Source of the DNA: Burkholderia cepacia ATCC 25416 | GTDB taxonomy: Bacteria; Pseudomonadota; Gammaproteobacteria; Burkholderiales; Burkholderiaceae | Reading direction: 5' to 3' | Assembly: GCF_001411495.1 (NCBI RefSeq) | Contig: NZ_CP012982.1 | Coordinates: 2,108,001 to 2,172,000 of the forward strand | Length of the DNA: 64,000 nt | Part shown: positions 17,541 through 27,996 of the stretch, in pieces | How positions within the stretch are numbered: the first letter of the stretch is position 1 | Layout: each line of letters begins with the position of its first letter | The notes under the pieces: generated by a model | Told to the model about the DNA's origin: nothing | Databases searched by the model: none | Seen by the model: the letters and a program-made list of their open reading frames with translations, nothing else | Made by a program: the position numbers and the translations under genes

Positions 17541-18173
17541 ATGAAGCTCTATCACGCTCCCGGAAGCTGTTCGCAGGCCATCTGCATCGTGCTGCGCGAA
17601 GGCGGCATCGACGCGGAGGTCATCAAGGTCGACGCACGCAAGCACGTCATTGAAGACGGGCGCAATTACTACGATGTGACCGAACTCGGTTACGTGCCGC
17701 TGCTCGAACTCGACGACGGCACGCTGCTGCGCGAAGGCCCGGTGATCGCGCAGTATCTCGCGGATCTGCGCCCGGAAGCCGCGCTCGCGCCTGCGTACGG
17801 CACGCTCGCGCGCTACCGGCTGATGGAATGGCTCAATTTTCTCGGCACCGAGATCCACAAGGGGTTCATTCCGCTGCTGTACGCGGTGCAGGCGGGGAAA
17901 TACGTCGATCCGGCGAGAACGAAGCTCGACAGCCGCTTTGCATGGATCGACCGCCAGCTCGACGGCAAGGCATTCCTGACCGGCGACACGTTCACCGTTG
18001 CCGATGCCTACCTGTTCGCGCTGACCGGCTGGGGCAAGGCCGACTGGATGCGGTCGGTGTACAACGCGGATATCGACCTGACCCGGTATGCGCATCTGCG
18101 TGCGTGGTACGAGCGGGTGCGTGCGCGGCCGGCGGTGCGCGCCGTGCTGGAGGCCGACGCGTTGGCGCGGTAG
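17541..18173 (+). CDS. Glutathione S-transferase, bacterial beta-class-like
   Basis: A 210-residue cytosolic GST. The N-terminal thioredoxin-like domain starts MKLYHAPGSCSQAICIVLRE with Cys10, the residue typical of beta-class enzymes, and continues to the glutathione contacts YVPLLELDDGTLLREGPVIA. An all-helical C-terminal domain follows, with the N-capping motif TVADAYLFALTGWG. The ATG at 17541 has AAGGAAACGC upstream; an earlier in-frame start at 17478 would extend into the divergent promoter region. It conjugates or reduces electrophiles and is probably regulated by the divergent HxlR protein. Confidence 0.9.
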   Translation: MKLYHAPGSCSQAICIVLREGGIDAEVIKVDARKHVIEDGRNYYDVTELGYVPLLELDDGTLLREGPVIAQYLADLRPEAALAPAYGTLARYRLMEWLNFLGTEIHKGFIPLLYAVQAGKYVDPARTKLDSRFAWIDRQLDGKAFLTGDTFTVADAYLFALTGWGKADWMRSVYNADIDLTRYAHLRAWYERVRARPAVRAVLEADALAR

Positions 18174-18253
18174 CGTGCGGTGGGCGCGATGGGTGCGGCT
18201 GCGGCGCGTCGTTCCGCCGTATCGATGCGCCGCCACACAGCAAAACCCCGCGC

Positions 18254-18259
18254 TATAAT
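18254..18259 (+). promoter_or_regulatory. -10 box directly before the small Met-rich gene
   Basis: A perfect TATAAT ends 7 bases before the ATG at 18267. Transcription would start at or just before the initiation codon, giving a leaderless or nearly leaderless mRNA. No convincing -35 hexamer is seen 17 bp upstream. Confidence 0.5.
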
Positions 18260-18266
18260 CGCCCGC

Positions 18267-18650
18267 ATGAAATTCCTCCGGACCGTCATCCTGCTGCTGC
18301 TCTGCGCGGTGCTGCCCATCAGCGGGCTGGCAGCCAGCGGCCTGGCCGGGGAATGCCCGATGATGCAGCAGGGCATGTCGATGTCGACGGACATGGACGC
18401 CGGCATGTCCGCCGACATGCCGGGTTGCGATTCGATGCAGTCGTCGTCCACCGGCAAGGCCCACGCGAAAGCGAAGGGCCTGTCCTGCAAGCTGACGGCG
18501 CAATGCCAGTTCGGCAGTCTCTATCATCCGGCCGCTCGCGCCGAAGTCAGTCGTCCCGCTGCGTTCGCCAGCATCGTTGCCTTCCACTACGCGCAAATTC
18601 TCCCGGTCCGCGATCCGAACGGGTTGTGGCGCCCTCCACGCATCAGCTGA
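18267..18650 (+). CDS. Small exported Met-rich protein, probably metal-associated
   Basis: No family is recognised with confidence. The 127-residue protein has a signal peptide (MKFLRTVILLLLCAVLPISG) followed by a methionine-dense segment MMQQGMSMSTDMDAGMSADM at residues 31-50, typical of periplasmic Cu(I)/Ag(I) ligands, and a few cysteines. The middle is Ser/Lys-rich (SSSTGKAHAKAKGLSCK). It is the first gene before the copper efflux set cusCBA, 93 bases upstream of cusC. It resembles in layout the small gene at 36280, also placed first in a copper operon. A periplasmic copper-binding or sensing role is inferred. Confidence 0.6.
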   Translation: MKFLRTVILLLLCAVLPISGLAASGLAGECPMMQQGMSMSTDMDAGMSADMPGCDSMQSSSTGKAHAKAKGLSCKLTAQCQFGSLYHPAARAEVSRPAAFASIVAFHYAQILPVRDPNGLWRPPRIS

Positions 18651-18743
18651 TCCCGATCCGATAGGTTCGCCGCATTCGCGGTGAGGTTCGTCCTGTGCGC
18701 AGGACGTGGAATCCCCATGGGGTTCCGCCGTTGGGGTTAAACC

Positions 18744-20036
18744 ATGTCATTCCATCCCGGCACGCCGCTTGCGCGGCGTGCGCGCCGGCGCGCGCCCATG
18801 CTTTGGGCGGCGCTGCTGGTTGCGGGCGCGGCTCACGCGCAGCAACCGCCTTTTACGCTGGACGCCGCGCTGCAGTCCGCCACCGATCATTCCGCGTCGA
18901 TGCAGGCCGCCCAGGCTTCGGTGCGCGCCAGCTCGGAGGCGGCCGTGAAGGCCGGCCAGCTGCCCGACCCGATGCTCAAGGCCGGCATCGACAACCTGCC
19001 GGTCAATGGCGGCCAGCGCTTCACCGTCGGCCAGGACTTCATGACGATGCGCCGCATCGGCATCGAGCAGGAGTGGGTGTCCGGCGACAAGCGGCGCCTG
19101 CGCTCGGCACTGGCCAACGAGCAGGTCGGACGCGAGCGCGCCGGCTATCTCGCGCAGCTCGCGAGCGTACGCCAGCAAACCGCAACGGCGTGGCTGAACG
19201 CCGTCTACGCGAAGCAGGCGCTCGCGCTGCAGCAGGCATTGCTCGATCACATGAACCATGAACTCGACGCGACGAAGGCGTCGTATCGCGGCGCGAAGGC
19301 GAGTGCGGCCGATGTCGTCCAGGCGCGGGCCATGCTCGCGCAGACGCAGGATCAATGGCTGAAAGCGCGGCAGGTCTACCAGACCGCGCTCATCGCGTTG
19401 TCGCGCTGGACCGCCGTGCCGGCGTCGGACGTCACGGGCACGCCGCCCGCGCCGGAATCGTTCGTGTCGTCGTTGCCGCCGGACGAACTGCGCGTATCGC
19501 AGCCGGCGCTGATCACGGCCGCCGACGATATCGCCGTCGCCGAAGCCGATACCGCCGTCGCGAACAGCGAACGCCGCCCGAACTGGACGTGGGAGGTTGC
19601 GTACCAGCAGCGCGGCGGCGCGTATTCGAACATGGTGTCCGTCGGCGTCACGATTCCGTTGCCGCTCAATCGCAGGAACCGCCAGAACCGTGATGTCGCC
19701 GAGAAGGCCGAACTGGCGACGAAAGCGCGCCTGATGTACGAGGACACGTTGCGCCAGGTGCAGGCCGATATCCGCACGCAGTCCGAAACGCTCGCGAGCG
19801 GCCGCGAACGCATCGCGAACCTGAGTACGTCGCTGTTGCCCGCCGCCGATCAGCGCGTGCAGCTGGCCGATGCCGCCTACCGGGCGGGCACGGGTTCACT
19901 CGCCGACACGTTCGCCGCGCGGCGCGCGCAACTCGACGCGCAGTTGCAGATGCTCGATCTCAGGCGCGACGTGTCGCAGACCTGGGCGCAGCTCGAATAT
20001 CAGGTCGTGCCGTCGACGATGGCCGCCGCGCAGTGA
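18744..20036 (+). CDS. cusC: Outer-membrane factor of a Cu/Ag RND efflux system (TolC family)
   Basis: A 430-residue TolC-family outer-membrane factor, the exit duct of the tripartite CusCBA pump. A signal peptide ends at GAAHAQQPP. Two repeats of the outer-membrane efflux domain span residues about 35-235 and 250-420 with long helical stretches ([20 protein letters not shown]). Start codon ATG 18744 gives [14 protein letters not shown]. The membrane-fusion gene begins 11 bases after its stop. It lacks the lipoprotein cysteine seen in E. coli CusC, unlike the second outer-membrane factor at 37002. The name follows the operon context. Confidence 0.85.
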   Translation: MSFHPGTPLARRARRRAPMLWAALLVAGAAHAQQPPFTLDAALQSATDHSASMQAAQASVRASSEAAVKAGQLPDPMLKAGIDNLPVNGGQRFTVGQDFMTMRRIGIEQEWVSGDKRRLRSALANEQVGRERAGYLAQLASVRQQTATAWLNAVYAKQALALQQALLDHMNHELDATKASYRGAKASAADVVQARAMLAQTQDQWLKARQVYQTALIALSRWTAVPASDVTGTPPAPESFVSSLPPDELRVSQPALITAADDIAVAEADTAVANSERRPNWTWEVAYQQRGGAYSNMVSVGVTIPLPLNRRNRQNRDVAEKAELATKARLMYEDTLRQVQADIRTQSETLASGRERIANLSTSLLPAADQRVQLADAAYRAGTGSLADTFAARRAQLDAQLQMLDLRRDVSQTWAQLEYQVVPSTMAAAQ

Positions 20037-20047
20037 AGGAGAACCTC

Positions 20048-21589
20048 ATGAAGAAGCCATCCCTGGCGCGCGCGGTGCTGTTGACGTTTGCCGCCGCGGC
20101 GCTGCTCGGTGCCGGTTACGTCGCAGGCATGCGCCATGCGGCGGGCGGCGCATCGGCCGCATCGTCCGTAGCGCCCGGCGCCGCACCTGCCGGCAAGACC
20201 GACCCGAATACGGGCCGCAAGGTGCTGTACTGGCACGACCCGATGGTGCCGAACCAGCACTTCGACAAACCGGGCAAGTCGCCATTCATGGACATGCAGT
20301 TGCAGCCCGTCTATGCGGACGAGGGCGGCGGCGCGTCCGGTATCCGGATCGATCCGGGCCTGCAGCAGAATCTCGGCATCCGTTATGCGACGGTCCGACG
20401 CCAGCAGACGGCGGCCGGATTCGATGCGGTGGGCACCACGCAGTTCGACGAATCGCGCGCGGAGGTCGTCCAGTCGCGCGTCACCGGCTACATCGATCGC
20501 CTCTATGCGCGTGCACCGATGCAGCGCATCGCGAAGGGCGCGCCGGTGGCGTCGCTGTTCGTGCCCGACTGGCTCGCGCCGCAGGAGGAATACCTCGCAC
20601 TCAAGCGCGGCGGGATGGACGGCAGCCTGCTCGATGCATCGCGCGCGCGGATGCGGGCGCTGTCGATTCCCGACGGCATGATCGCGAGCCTCGATCGCAC
20701 CGGCCGCGCGCAGACGCACGTCGTGCTGACCGCGCCGGAAACCGGCGTCGTCAGCGAGCTGAACGTGCGGGACGGCGCGATGGTCGCGCCCGGACAGACG
20801 CTGGCGAAGATTGCGGGGCTGTCGACGCTGTGGCTCATCGTCGAGGTGCCGGAAGCGCTCGCGCTGAACGTGCAGCCGGGGATGCCGGTCGATGCGACGT
20901 TCGCGGGCGACCCGGCGCAGCGTTTCACCGGCCGCATCCGCGAAGTGCTGCCCGGCATCAGCACGAGCAGCCGCACGCTGCAGGCGCGCGTGGAGATCGA
21001 CAACGCCGCGCTGAAGCTCACGCCCGGCATGCTGATGCGCGTGCGGGTTGCCGGGAAGGCGAGCGTGTCGCGCCTGCTCGTGCCGTCCGAAGCGGTGATC
21101 GCGACCGGCAAGCGCACGATCGTCATCGTGAAGAACGGCGACGGCCGGCTCCAGCCGGTGCAGGTGACGACCGGCAACGACATCGGCGGCGACACGGAAG
21201 TGCTCGACGGGTTGAACGAAGGCGATACGGTCGTTGCGTCGGGGCAGTTCCTGATCGATTCGGAGGCGAGCCTGAAGAGCGTGCTGCCGCGGCTGCGAAG
21301 CGACACCGGCGCAAGCGGGGCGGCGACGACTTCCGAGCCGGCGCCGAATGCAGCGGCCCCGATCTACGAAACCACCGGCAAGGTCGAACAGGTCACGGCC
21401 GACGACATCACGTTCTCGCATCAGCCCGTGCCCGCGCTCGGCTGGGGCGCGATGACGATGACGTTCGGCAAGCCGTCGGCCGCCGCGTTCCCTGGCGTGA
21501 AGCCGGGCCAGACGGTGCGTTTCGCGTTCATGCAGACCGACGACGGTTATCGCCTGACGAAGGTCGAACCGCAGGGAGGCGAACGATGA
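20048..21589 (+). CDS. cusB: Periplasmic adaptor of Cu/Ag efflux, with fused C-terminal CusF domain
   Basis: A 513-residue membrane-fusion protein linking inner- and outer-membrane parts of the pump. In order: a membrane anchor or signal (residues 1-30); a heavy-metal-binding domain with [20 protein letters not shown] then MDMQ; the HlyD-like hairpin and barrel; and a C-terminal CusF-like domain (about 435-513). In that last domain the Cu(I) ligands of CusF are all present: His in TFSHQPVP, Trp in [10 protein letters not shown], and the Met-Thr-Met pair. AAGGAG lies 7 bases before ATG 20048. It overlaps cusA by ATGA. Confidence 0.9.
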   Translation: MKKPSLARAVLLTFAAAALLGAGYVAGMRHAAGGASAASSVAPGAAPAGKTDPNTGRKVLYWHDPMVPNQHFDKPGKSPFMDMQLQPVYADEGGGASGIRIDPGLQQNLGIRYATVRRQQTAAGFDAVGTTQFDESRAEVVQSRVTGYIDRLYARAPMQRIAKGAPVASLFVPDWLAPQEEYLALKRGGMDGSLLDASRARMRALSIPDGMIASLDRTGRAQTHVVLTAPETGVVSELNVRDGAMVAPGQTLAKIAGLSTLWLIVEVPEALALNVQPGMPVDATFAGDPAQRFTGRIREVLPGISTSSRTLQARVEIDNAALKLTPGMLMRVRVAGKASVSRLLVPSEAVIATGKRTIVIVKNGDGRLQPVQVTTGNDIGGDTEVLDGLNEGDTVVASGQFLIDSEASLKSVLPRLRSDTGASGAATTSEPAPNAAAPIYETTGKVEQVTADDITFSHQPVPALGWGAMTMTFGKPSAAAFPGVKPGQTVRFAFMQTDDGYRLTKVEPQGGER

Positions 21590-24500
21590 TCGCGCGCATC
21601 ATTCGCTGGTCGGTCCACAACCGCTTCCTCGTGCTGCTCGCCACCGTGCTGATCGCCGCATGGGGCGTCCACTCCGTCGGGCAGACGCCGCTCGACGCGT
21701 TGCCCGATCTGTCGGACACGCAGGTGATCGTGAAGGCGTCGTATCCGGGCAAGGCGCCGCAGATCGTCGAGGACCAGGTGACCTATCCGTTGACGACCAC
21801 GCTGCTCGGCGTGCCCGGTGCGAAAACCGTCCGCGCGTACTCGTCGTTCGGCGACGCGTTCGTCTACGTGCTGTTCGACGACCGCACCGATCCGTACTGG
21901 GCGCGCTCGCGCGTGCTCGAATACCTGAGCCAGGTGCAGAGCCGGCTGCCGGCCGGCGCGACCGTGTCGCTCGGGCCGGATGCGACCGGCGTCGGCTGGG
22001 TGTACGAGTACGCGCTCGTCGATCGCACCGGCCGTCACGATCCCGGGCAACTGCGCGCGCTCAACGACTGGTTCCTGAAGTTCGAGCTGAAGGCCGTGCC
22101 GGACGTCTCGGAAGTCGCGAGCATCGGCGGCATGGTGCAGCAGTACCAGGTCGTGCTCGATCCGGACAGGCTGCGCGCGTACGGCATCACGCAGGCGGAA
22201 ATCGCGAACGCGCTCGGCAACGCGAATCAGGCGTCCGGCGGCTCGGTCGTCGAGCTGGCCGAGTCGGAGTACATGGTGCGCTCGACCGGCTACCTGCGCA
22301 CGCTCGACGATTTCCGGCACGTGGTGCTGCGCACGAACGACGCCGGCACGCCCGTGCTGCTCGGCGACGTCGGGCGCATCCAGGTCGGCCCCGCGATGCG
22401 GCGCGGGATCGCCGAGCTGAACGGGCAGGGCGAGGTGACGGGCGGCGTCGTCGTGATGCGCTCGGGCAAGAACGCGCTCACGACGATCGACGCGGTGAAG
22501 GCGAAGCTGGCCGACCTGAAGCGCTCGCTGCCGCCCGGCGTCGAGATCGTCACGACCTACGATCGCTCGCAACTGATCGAGCGCGCGGTGGGCAACCTGA
22601 AGGACAAGCTGATCGAGGAATTCGTCATCGTCTGCATCGTCTGCGCGGTGTTCCTGTTCCATCTTCGCAGCGCGTTCGTCGCGATCCTGTCGCTGCCGCT
22701 CGGCGTGCTGGCCGCGTTCATCGTGATGCGCTACCAGGGCGTCAACGCGAACCTGATGTCGCTCGGCGGGATCGCGATCGCGATCGGCGCGATGATCGAC
22801 GCGGCGATCGTGATGATCGAGAACGCGCACAAGCATCTCGAGGCGTACGACCACGCGCATCCCGGCGAACCGGTCACGGCCGCGCGACGATGGGAGCTCG
22901 TCGCAACGTCGGCCGCCGAGGTCGGGCCCGCGCTGTTCTTCTCGCTGCTGATCATCACGTTGTCGTTCATCCCGGTGTTTTCGCTGGAAGGGCAGGAAGG
23001 CAAGCTGTTCGCGCCGCTGGCGTTCACGAAGACCTACACGATCGCCGCCGCTGCCGGGCTGTCGGTGACGCTGGTGCCGGTGCTGATGGGTTATCTCGTG
23101 CGCGGCCGCATTCCGCACGAGCACGCGAACCCGATCAACCGCGTGCTGATCCGCGTGTACCGGCCGCTGCTCGAAGCGACGCTCCGGCGGCCGTGGGTCG
23201 CGATCGGCGTCGCGGTCGTCGCGCTCGGACTGACGGCCGTACCGTTGTCGCGGCTCGGCGGCGAATTCATGCCGCCGCTCGACGAAGGCGACCTGCTGTA
23301 CATGCCGACCGCGCTGCCGGGCCTCTCCGCCGACAAGGCGAGCGAGCTGCTGCAGCAGACCGACCGGCTGATCAAGACCGTGCCCGAGGTCGACACGGTG
23401 TTCGGCAAGTCGGGCCGCGCCGATACCGCGACCGATCCCGCGCCGCTCGAGATGTTCGAAACGACGATCCGCTTCAAGCCGCGCAGCGCATGGCGGCCCG
23501 GCATGACGCCGGAGAAGCTCGTCGACGAACTCGACCGCGTGGTGAAGGTGCCGGGCCTGTCGAACGTGTGGGTGCCGCCGATCCGCAACCGGCTCGACAT
23601 GCTGTCCACCGGCATCAAGACGCCGGTCGGCGTGAAGATTTCCGGGCCGGACCTGGCCGGGATCGACGCGATCGCGAAGCAGGTCGAGGCCGCGGTGAAG
23701 CGCGTGCCGGGCGTGACGTCCGCGCTTGCGGAACGGCTGAACGGCGGCCGTTACATCGACGTCGATATCGACCGGCTTGCCGCCGCGCGCTACGGATTGT
23801 CGGTGGCCGACATCCAGTCGGTCGTGTCGTCGGCAGTCGGCGGCGACGACGTCGGCGAAGTGATCGCGGGGCGCGAGCGCTTTCCGATCAACCTCCGCTA
23901 CCCGCGCGAGATCCGCGATTCGGTCGAGAACCTGCGACAACTGCCGGTCGTTACCGCGCGCGGCGCGCAGATCCGCCTCGGCGACGTCGCGCGCATCGCG
24001 ATCGCCGACGGGCCGCCGATGATCCGCAGCGAGAACGCGCGACTGTCCGGCTACGTGTACGTCGACATCCGCGGCACCGATCTGCAGAGCGCCGTGCGCG
24101 CGATGCAGCAGGCCGTCGCGCAACAGGTCGCGTTGCCGCCCGGCTATTCGATCGCGTGGTCGGGGCAGTTCGAGTATCTCGAACGCGCGGCGGCCAGGCT
24201 GCGCACCGTCGTGCCGGTCACGCTCGTGGTGATCTTCGTGCTGCTGTTTCTCACGTTCGGCTCGGCGGCCGATGCGCTGCTGCTGATGTCGACGGTGCCG
24301 TTCGCGCTGGTCGGCGGCTTCTGGCTCGTGTGGGCGCTCGGCCATGCGGTGTCCGTCGCGACGTCGGTGGGTTTCATCGCGCTCGCAGGCGTGGCCGCCG
24401 AATTCGGCGTCGTGATGCTGCTGTACCTGAAGGGCGCGCTGCAGCGCCGGCTCGATGCCGGCGAACCGCTGACCGACGCGCTGCTGCTCGACGCGATCCG

Positions 24501-24792
24501 CGAAGGCGCGGTGCTGCGCGTGCGGCCGAAGGCGATGACGGTCGCCGTCGTGCTCGCCGGCCTCGTGCCGATCATGGTCGGCCACGGCGCCGGTTCCGAA
24601 GTGATGCAGCGCATCGCCGCGCCGATGGTCGGCGGCATGGTCACGGCGCCGCTGCTGTCGATGTTCGTCATTCCCGCCGCCTGGCTCCTGCTTCAGCGCC
24701 GTCATGCGCGAAGCACGGGCCGCGTGCGGCATTCCGATGCAGTACCTCACGGCACGAACGTGCCATCCATCCCAACCGGAGAATCACGATGA
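21586..24792 (+). CDS. cusA: Cu(I)/Ag(I) RND efflux pump, CusA/CzcA family
   Basis: A 1068-residue inner-membrane proton-driven RND transporter that exports Cu(I)/Ag(I) through CusB and CusC. Twelve membrane helices and two large periplasmic loops are visible. The three methionines of the CusA metal site fall in [21 protein letters not shown] and [15 protein letters not shown], so copper/silver is favoured over zinc/cobalt. The start [18 protein letters not shown] overlaps the cusB stop (ATGA at 21586-21589), and its stop overlaps the next gene the same way. A much longer frame from 19870 is open by chance and is not coding upstream. Confidence 0.95.
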   Translation: MIARIIRWSVHNRFLVLLATVLIAAWGVHSVGQTPLDALPDLSDTQVIVKASYPGKAPQIVEDQVTYPLTTTLLGVPGAKTVRAYSSFGDAFVYVLFDDRTDPYWARSRVLEYLSQVQSRLPAGATVSLGPDATGVGWVYEYALVDRTGRHDPGQLRALNDWFLKFELKAVPDVSEVASIGGMVQQYQVVLDPDRLRAYGITQAEIANALGNANQASGGSVVELAESEYMVRSTGYLRTLDDFRHVVLRTNDAGTPVLLGDVGRIQVGPAMRRGIAELNGQGEVTGGVVVMRSGKNALTTIDAVKAKLADLKRSLPPGVEIVTTYDRSQLIERAVGNLKDKLIEEFVIVCIVCAVFLFHLRSAFVAILSLPLGVLAAFIVMRYQGVNANLMSLGGIAIAIGAMIDAAIVMIENAHKHLEAYDHAHPGEPVTAARRWELVATSAAEVGPALFFSLLIITLSFIPVFSLEGQEGKLFAPLAFTKTYTIAAAAGLSVTLVPVLMGYLVRGRIPHEHANPINRVLIRVYRPLLEATLRRPWVAIGVAVVALGLTAVPLSRLGGEFMPPLDEGDLLYMPTALPGLSADKASELLQQTDRLIKTVPEVDTVFGKSGRADTATDPAPLEMFETTIRFKPRSAWRPGMTPEKLVDELDRVVKVPGLSNVWVPPIRNRLDMLSTGIKTPVGVKISGPDLAGIDAIAKQVEAAVKRVPGVTSALAERLNGGRYIDVDIDRLAAARYGLSVADIQSVVSSAVGGDDVGEVIAGRERFPINLRYPREIRDSVENLRQLPVVTARGAQIRLGDVARIAIADGPPMIRSENARLSGYVYVDIRGTDLQSAVRAMQQAVAQQVALPPGYSIAWSGQFEYLERAAARLRTVVPVTLVVIFVLLFLTFGSAADALLLMSTVPFALVGGFWLVWALGHAVSVATSVGFIALAGVAAEFGVVMLLYLKGALQRRLDAGEPLTDALLLDAIREGAVLRVRPKAMTVAVVLAGLVPIMVGHGAGSEVMQRIAAPMVGGMVTAPLLSMFVIPAAWLLLQRRHARSTGRVRHSDAVPHGTNVPSIPTGESR

Positions 24793-25157
24793 AGAAGTGG
24801 ATCACTGTCACCACCACCGCAGCCGTTCTCGCGACCGGCGCTTTCACCGCGCCGGCCTTCGCCGCCGGCGACATGGCCGGCATGGACATGCCGGGCATGA
24901 AGATGTCGTCGGGCAGCGCGGCCGAGTCGAACGCCGCGCTGACCGATGCCGAAGTGAAGAAGGTCGATGCCGCGAGCGGCCGGATCACGCTGAAGCACGG
25001 CGCGCTCGACAACGTCGGGATGCCCCCGATGACGATGGCGTTCAAGGCGAAGGACGCGGCGATGCTCGAGCACGCGCATGCGGGCGACAAGGTCAAGGTG
25101 CGGATCGAGAAGGTCGACGGCACGCTGACGATCGTCAAGCTCGTGAAGGCGTCCTGA
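24789..25157 (+). CDS. CusF-like periplasmic copper chaperone (Trp-to-Met variant)
   Basis: A 122-residue CusF-family protein that would bind periplasmic Cu(I)/Ag(I) and hand it to the pump. The signal peptide ends at APAFAAGDM, followed by a Met-rich stretch [14 protein letters not shown]. The CusF core reads [20 protein letters not shown]. His and the Met-Thr-Met pair are kept, but the tryptophan that caps the metal in E. coli CusF is replaced by methionine. It is coupled to cusA by an ATGA overlap and followed by a hairpin terminator. Confidence 0.85.
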   Translation: MKKWITVTTTAAVLATGAFTAPAFAAGDMAGMDMPGMKMSSGSAAESNAALTDAEVKKVDAASGRITLKHGALDNVGMPPMTMAFKAKDAAMLEHAHAGDKVKVRIEKVDGTLTIVKLVKAS

Positions 25158-25167
25158 CCTGACGGCG

Positions 25168-25215
25168 CGCCGGTGCCTCGCCCGCCCGTGAACCGGGGCG
25201 GCGGCCGCACCGGCG
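25168..25215 (+). terminator. Hairpin terminator at the end of the cus operon
   Basis: CGCCGGTGC pairs with GCACCGGCG across a GC-rich interior that can itself pair (GCCCGCC with GGCGGC). It begins 10 bases after the last cus gene and precedes the arsR promoter. No T run. Confidence 0.6.
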
Positions 25216-25317
25216 CCGCGCATGTCGGGCCGGATGCGGCTCGCGCGGCGGCGTTCGGCGATGCGCGGCGGGTCGGGTGCAGCCCGGTTATGCCGTTCGG
25301 CAGGGGCTCGGCATCTT

Positions 25318-25360
25318 TATTTCAACAATTCTTGAAATATGGAAATGAAGACGCTATCCT
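25318..25360 (+). promoter_or_regulatory. arsR promoter with overlapping palindromic operator
   Basis: An 8-bp perfect inverted repeat, TATTTCAA then six bases then TTGAAATA (25318-25339), covers the -35 hexamer TTGAAA (25332-25337). A 17-bp spacer leads to the -10 TATCCT (25355-25360), 7 bases before the arsR ATG. Placement over the -35 fits repression by ArsR released by arsenite. It is AT-rich in a GC-rich background. Confidence 0.75.
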
Positions 25361-25367
25361 TCGCGCC

Positions 25368-25700
25368 ATGGACTCCAATCTCGTCGTGCGCGCCCTGGGC
25401 GCGCTTGCTCATGAAGCGCGCCTGGCCATCTTTCGCGCGCTGGTCGTCGCCGGGCCGCAAGGGCTGCCGGCCGGTGCGATCGCCCAGCAGATCGGGCTGT
25501 CGCCATCGAGCCTGTCGTTTCATCTGAAGGATTTGTCGCATGCGGAGCTGGTCACCGCGCGTCAGGACGGCCGGTTCATCTATTACGCGGCGAACTTCGA
25601 ATCGATGAGCGGCCTCATCGGGTTCCTGACCGAAAACTGCTGCGCCGGCGCTGCGTGCGGCGTGACGGCGGCGCCGGCCTGCTGCGGGGATCGCACGTGA
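25368..25700 (+). CDS. arsR: ArsR-family metalloregulator of the ars operon
   Basis: A 110-residue winged helix repressor of the ArsR/SmtB family. The DNA-binding core is LPAGAIAQQIGLSPSSLSFH, followed by LKDLSHAELVTARQDGRFIY. As(III) ligands are probably in the cysteine-rich C-terminus (TENCCAGAACGV and APACC) rather than the classical CVC in the recognition helix, as in several short ArsR proteins. The start is ATG 25368, just downstream of the promoter. The stop overlaps the GTG start of acr3 (GTGA 25697-25700). It represses its own operon by inference. Confidence 0.85.
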   Translation: MDSNLVVRALGALAHEARLAIFRALVVAGPQGLPAGAIAQQIGLSPSSLSFHLKDLSHAELVTARQDGRFIYYAANFESMSGLIGFLTENCCAGAACGVTAAPACCGDRT

Positions 25701-26767
25701 GCGGCTCGAACGCGGCCCCGTCGCAAGCCGCGGCGGCCAGGCCCGCCATCGGATCATTCGAGCGCTACCTGACCGTCTGGGTGGCGCTGTGCATCGTGCT
25801 CGGCATCGCGCTGGGCCTGGCACTGCCGGGGCTCTTTCAGCGCATCGGCCGCCTGGAATACGCTCAGGTCAACCTGCCCGTCGGGTTGTTGATCTGGGTG
25901 ATGATCGTGCCGATGCTCGTCAAGGTCGACTTCGGCGCGTTGCATGAGGTTCGCCAGCACGTGCGGGGGATCGGCGTCACGCTCGTCGTGAACTGGCTCG
26001 TCAAGCCGTTTTCGATGGCCTTGCTCGGCTGGCTGTTCATCCGGCAACTGTTCGCGCCGATGCTGCCGGCCGACCAGATCGACAGTTATATCGCCGGCCT
26101 GATCCTGCTGGCCGCCGCGCCGTGCACGGCGATGGTGTTCGTGTGGAGCCGGCTGACCGGCGGCGATCCGTTGTTCACGCTGTCGCAGGTCGCGCTGAAC
26201 GACAGCATCATGGTGATCGCTTTCGCGCCGCTCGTCGGCCTGCTGCTGGGGATGTCCGCCATCACGGTGCCATGGGCGACGCTGCTCACGTCGGTCGTGC
26301 TCTATATCGTCATCCCGGTGATCCTCGCGCAAGCGTGGCGCAGGCTGTTGCTCGCCAGGGGGCAGGCGGCGTTCGACCGCGCGATGGCGAAGATCGGCCC
26401 CTGGTCCATGGCCGCGCTGCTGGCCACGCTGGTGCTGCTGTTCGCGTTCCAGGGCGAGGCGATCCTGAAGCAGCCGCTGGTGATCGCGCTGCTCGCGGTG
26501 CCGATCCTGATCCAGGTGTTCTTCAACGCAGCGCTCGCCTATGGGCTCAATCGCGTCGTCGGCGAGAAACACAGCATCGCGTGCCCGTCGGCGCTGATCG
26601 GCGCGTCCAACTTTTTCGAGCTGGCCGTGGCGGCTGCCATCAGCCTGTTCGGCTTCCACTCGGGCGCGGCGCTCGCGACCGTCGTCGGCGTGCTCATCGA
26701 GGTGCCGGTCATGCTGCTCGTCGTGCGCGTCGTCAACCGTTCGAAGGGCTGGTACGAGCGCGCGTGA
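25697..26767 (+). CDS. acr3: Arsenite efflux permease, ACR3 family
   Basis: This 356-residue, ten-helix inner-membrane permease exports As(OH)3 or arsenite. The conserved functional cysteine of ACR3 is in LLAAAPCTAMVFVWSRLTGG, and the family segment ACPSALIGASNFFELAVA is intact. It starts with GTG at 25697, coupled to arsR; the earlier ATG at 25655 would overlap arsR by 46 bases and adds an unrelated leader. It is followed by arsC after 20 bases. Confidence 0.9.
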   Translation: MSGSNAAPSQAAAARPAIGSFERYLTVWVALCIVLGIALGLALPGLFQRIGRLEYAQVNLPVGLLIWVMIVPMLVKVDFGALHEVRQHVRGIGVTLVVNWLVKPFSMALLGWLFIRQLFAPMLPADQIDSYIAGLILLAAAPCTAMVFVWSRLTGGDPLFTLSQVALNDSIMVIAFAPLVGLLLGMSAITVPWATLLTSVVLYIVIPVILAQAWRRLLLARGQAAFDRAMAKIGPWSMAALLATLVLLFAFQGEAILKQPLVIALLAVPILIQVFFNAALAYGLNRVVGEKHSIACPSALIGASNFFELAVAAAISLFGFHSGAALATVVGVLIEVPVMLLVVRVVNRSKGWYERA

Positions 26768-26787
26768 AACCATTCAGGATTCCGGAA

Positions 26788-27210
26788 ATGACCGACATCA
26801 CGATCTATCACAACCCCGATTGCGGCACGTCGCGCAATACGCTGGCGATGATACGCAACAGCGGCGTCGAACCGCGTGTCGTGCTGTACCTCGACACGCC
26901 GCCGGGGCAAGAAGAGTTGCGCGCGCTGATTGCGGCAATGGGTATCCCCGTCCGCGACGTGCTGCGTCGCAAGGGCACACCGTATGACGCGCTCGATCTC
27001 GACAATCCGAAATGGAGCGACGACGATCTGATCGGCTTCATGGTCGCGCATCCGCTCCTGATCAATCGCCCGATCGTCGTCACCCCGCTCGGCACGCGGC
27101 TGTGCCGCCCGTCCGAACGGGTGCTCGACATCCTGCCCGATCCGCAGAACGGGCCGTTTGCGAAGGAAGACGGCGAAATCGTGATCGATGCGGAGGGCAA
27201 GCGTGTCTGA
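26788..27210 (+). CDS. arsC: Glutaredoxin-dependent arsenate reductase
   Basis: A 140-residue ArsC of the glutaredoxin/glutathione-linked class that reduces arsenate to arsenite for export by Acr3. The catalytic cysteine is Cys12 in [13 protein letters not shown], and the arginine-bearing segments RKGTPYD and [20 protein letters not shown] match the arsenate-binding site. The ATG at 26788 is preceded by GGAA. Its stop lies 8 bases inside the reading frame of arsH, indicating translational coupling. Confidence 0.92.
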   Translation: MTDITIYHNPDCGTSRNTLAMIRNSGVEPRVVLYLDTPPGQEELRALIAAMGIPVRDVLRRKGTPYDALDLDNPKWSDDDLIGFMVAHPLLINRPIVVTPLGTRLCRPSERVLDILPDPQNGPFAKEDGEIVIDAEGKRV

Positions 27211-27925
27211 CCGCCTGAACGATCTGCCGCAACTCGACGCCGCGCTGTTTCGCGTGCCGGATGCGAGCCAGCTGCAACCCGCGCGCCCGTCGACGCATCC
27301 GCCACGCATCGTGCTGCTCTACGGTTCGTTGCGTGCGCGTTCGTTCAGCCGGCTGCTGGTCGAGGAGGCGGCGCGGCTGCTGACGGCCATGGGCGCCGAT
27401 GCCAGGATCTTCAATCCGTCCGGCTTGCCGTTGCCCGACGATGCACCCGAGCATCACCCGAAGGTGGCGGAGTTGCGCGAGCTCGTGCAATGGTCGGAGG
27501 GCATGGTGTGGTGCTCCCCCGAGCGGCACGGCGCGATGACCGGCGTGATGAAAGCGCAGATCGACTGGATTCCGCTGTCGGTCGGCGCGGTACGGCCGAC
27601 GCAGGGCAAGACGCTGGCGGTCATGCAGGTCAGCGGCGGATCGCAATCGTTCAACGCGGTCAACCAGATGCGGGTGCTCGGGCGCTGGATGCGCATGCTG
27701 ACCATTCCGAACCAGTCGTCCGTCGCGAAGGCGTTCATGGAGTTCGGCGACGACGACAGGATGAAGCCGTCCGCGTATTTCGACCGGGTCGTCGACGTCA
27801 TGGAGGAACTGGTCAAGTTCACGCTGCTCACGCGCGACGTCGGCGCGTACCTGACGGACCGGTACAGCGAGCGCAAGGAAAGCGCCGAACAGCTGTCGCA
27901 GCGTGTGAACCAGACGCGCATCTGA
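27203..27925 (+). CDS. arsH: ArsH, NADPH-dependent FMN oxidoreductase for organoarsenicals
   Basis: A 240-residue flavodoxin-like protein. ArsH oxidises trivalent methylated or aromatic arsenicals to less toxic pentavalent forms using FMN and NADPH. The FMN phosphate loop is [16 protein letters not shown], and the family motifs [20 protein letters not shown] and [16 protein letters not shown] are present. It starts at GTG 27203 behind GGAGGGCAA. It closes the ars operon and is followed by a strong perfect hairpin. Confidence 0.92.
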   Translation: MSDRLNDLPQLDAALFRVPDASQLQPARPSTHPPRIVLLYGSLRARSFSRLLVEEAARLLTAMGADARIFNPSGLPLPDDAPEHHPKVAELRELVQWSEGMVWCSPERHGAMTGVMKAQIDWIPLSVGAVRPTQGKTLAVMQVSGGSQSFNAVNQMRVLGRWMRMLTIPNQSSVAKAFMEFGDDDRMKPSAYFDRVVDVMEELVKFTLLTRDVGAYLTDRYSERKESAEQLSQRVNQTRI

Positions 27926-27933
27926 ACCGCTCG

Positions 27934-27980
27934 CGGGCACGCTGCCCCGGTGCATCGTTCGCACCGGGGCAGCGTGCCCG
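27934..27980 (+). terminator. Perfect 20-bp bidirectional terminator hairpin
   Basis: Twenty bases (27934-27953) are exactly complementary to 27961-27980 across the 7-base loop ATCGTTC. It sits between the convergent arsH and exchanger genes. No T tract is present. The loop and adjoining bases (ATCGTTCGCACCGG) recur in the hairpin at 46644-46679. Confidence 0.8.
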
Positions 27981-27996
27981 TGCCGGGTGAGCCGGG

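Noticed and set aside
21547..24750. A reverse-strand open frame of 1067 codons opposite cusA
   Set aside because: Composition is Arg/His/Asp-rich with no family motif, as expected for the antisense of a GC-rich gene; the + strand carries complete CusA motifs.
19870..24792. A single 1640-codon + frame that would start inside cusC and run through cusA
   Set aside because: The part before 21586 is out of frame with cusC and cusB and is low-complexity Arg/Ala; CusA begins cleanly at 21586 with an ATGA overlap.
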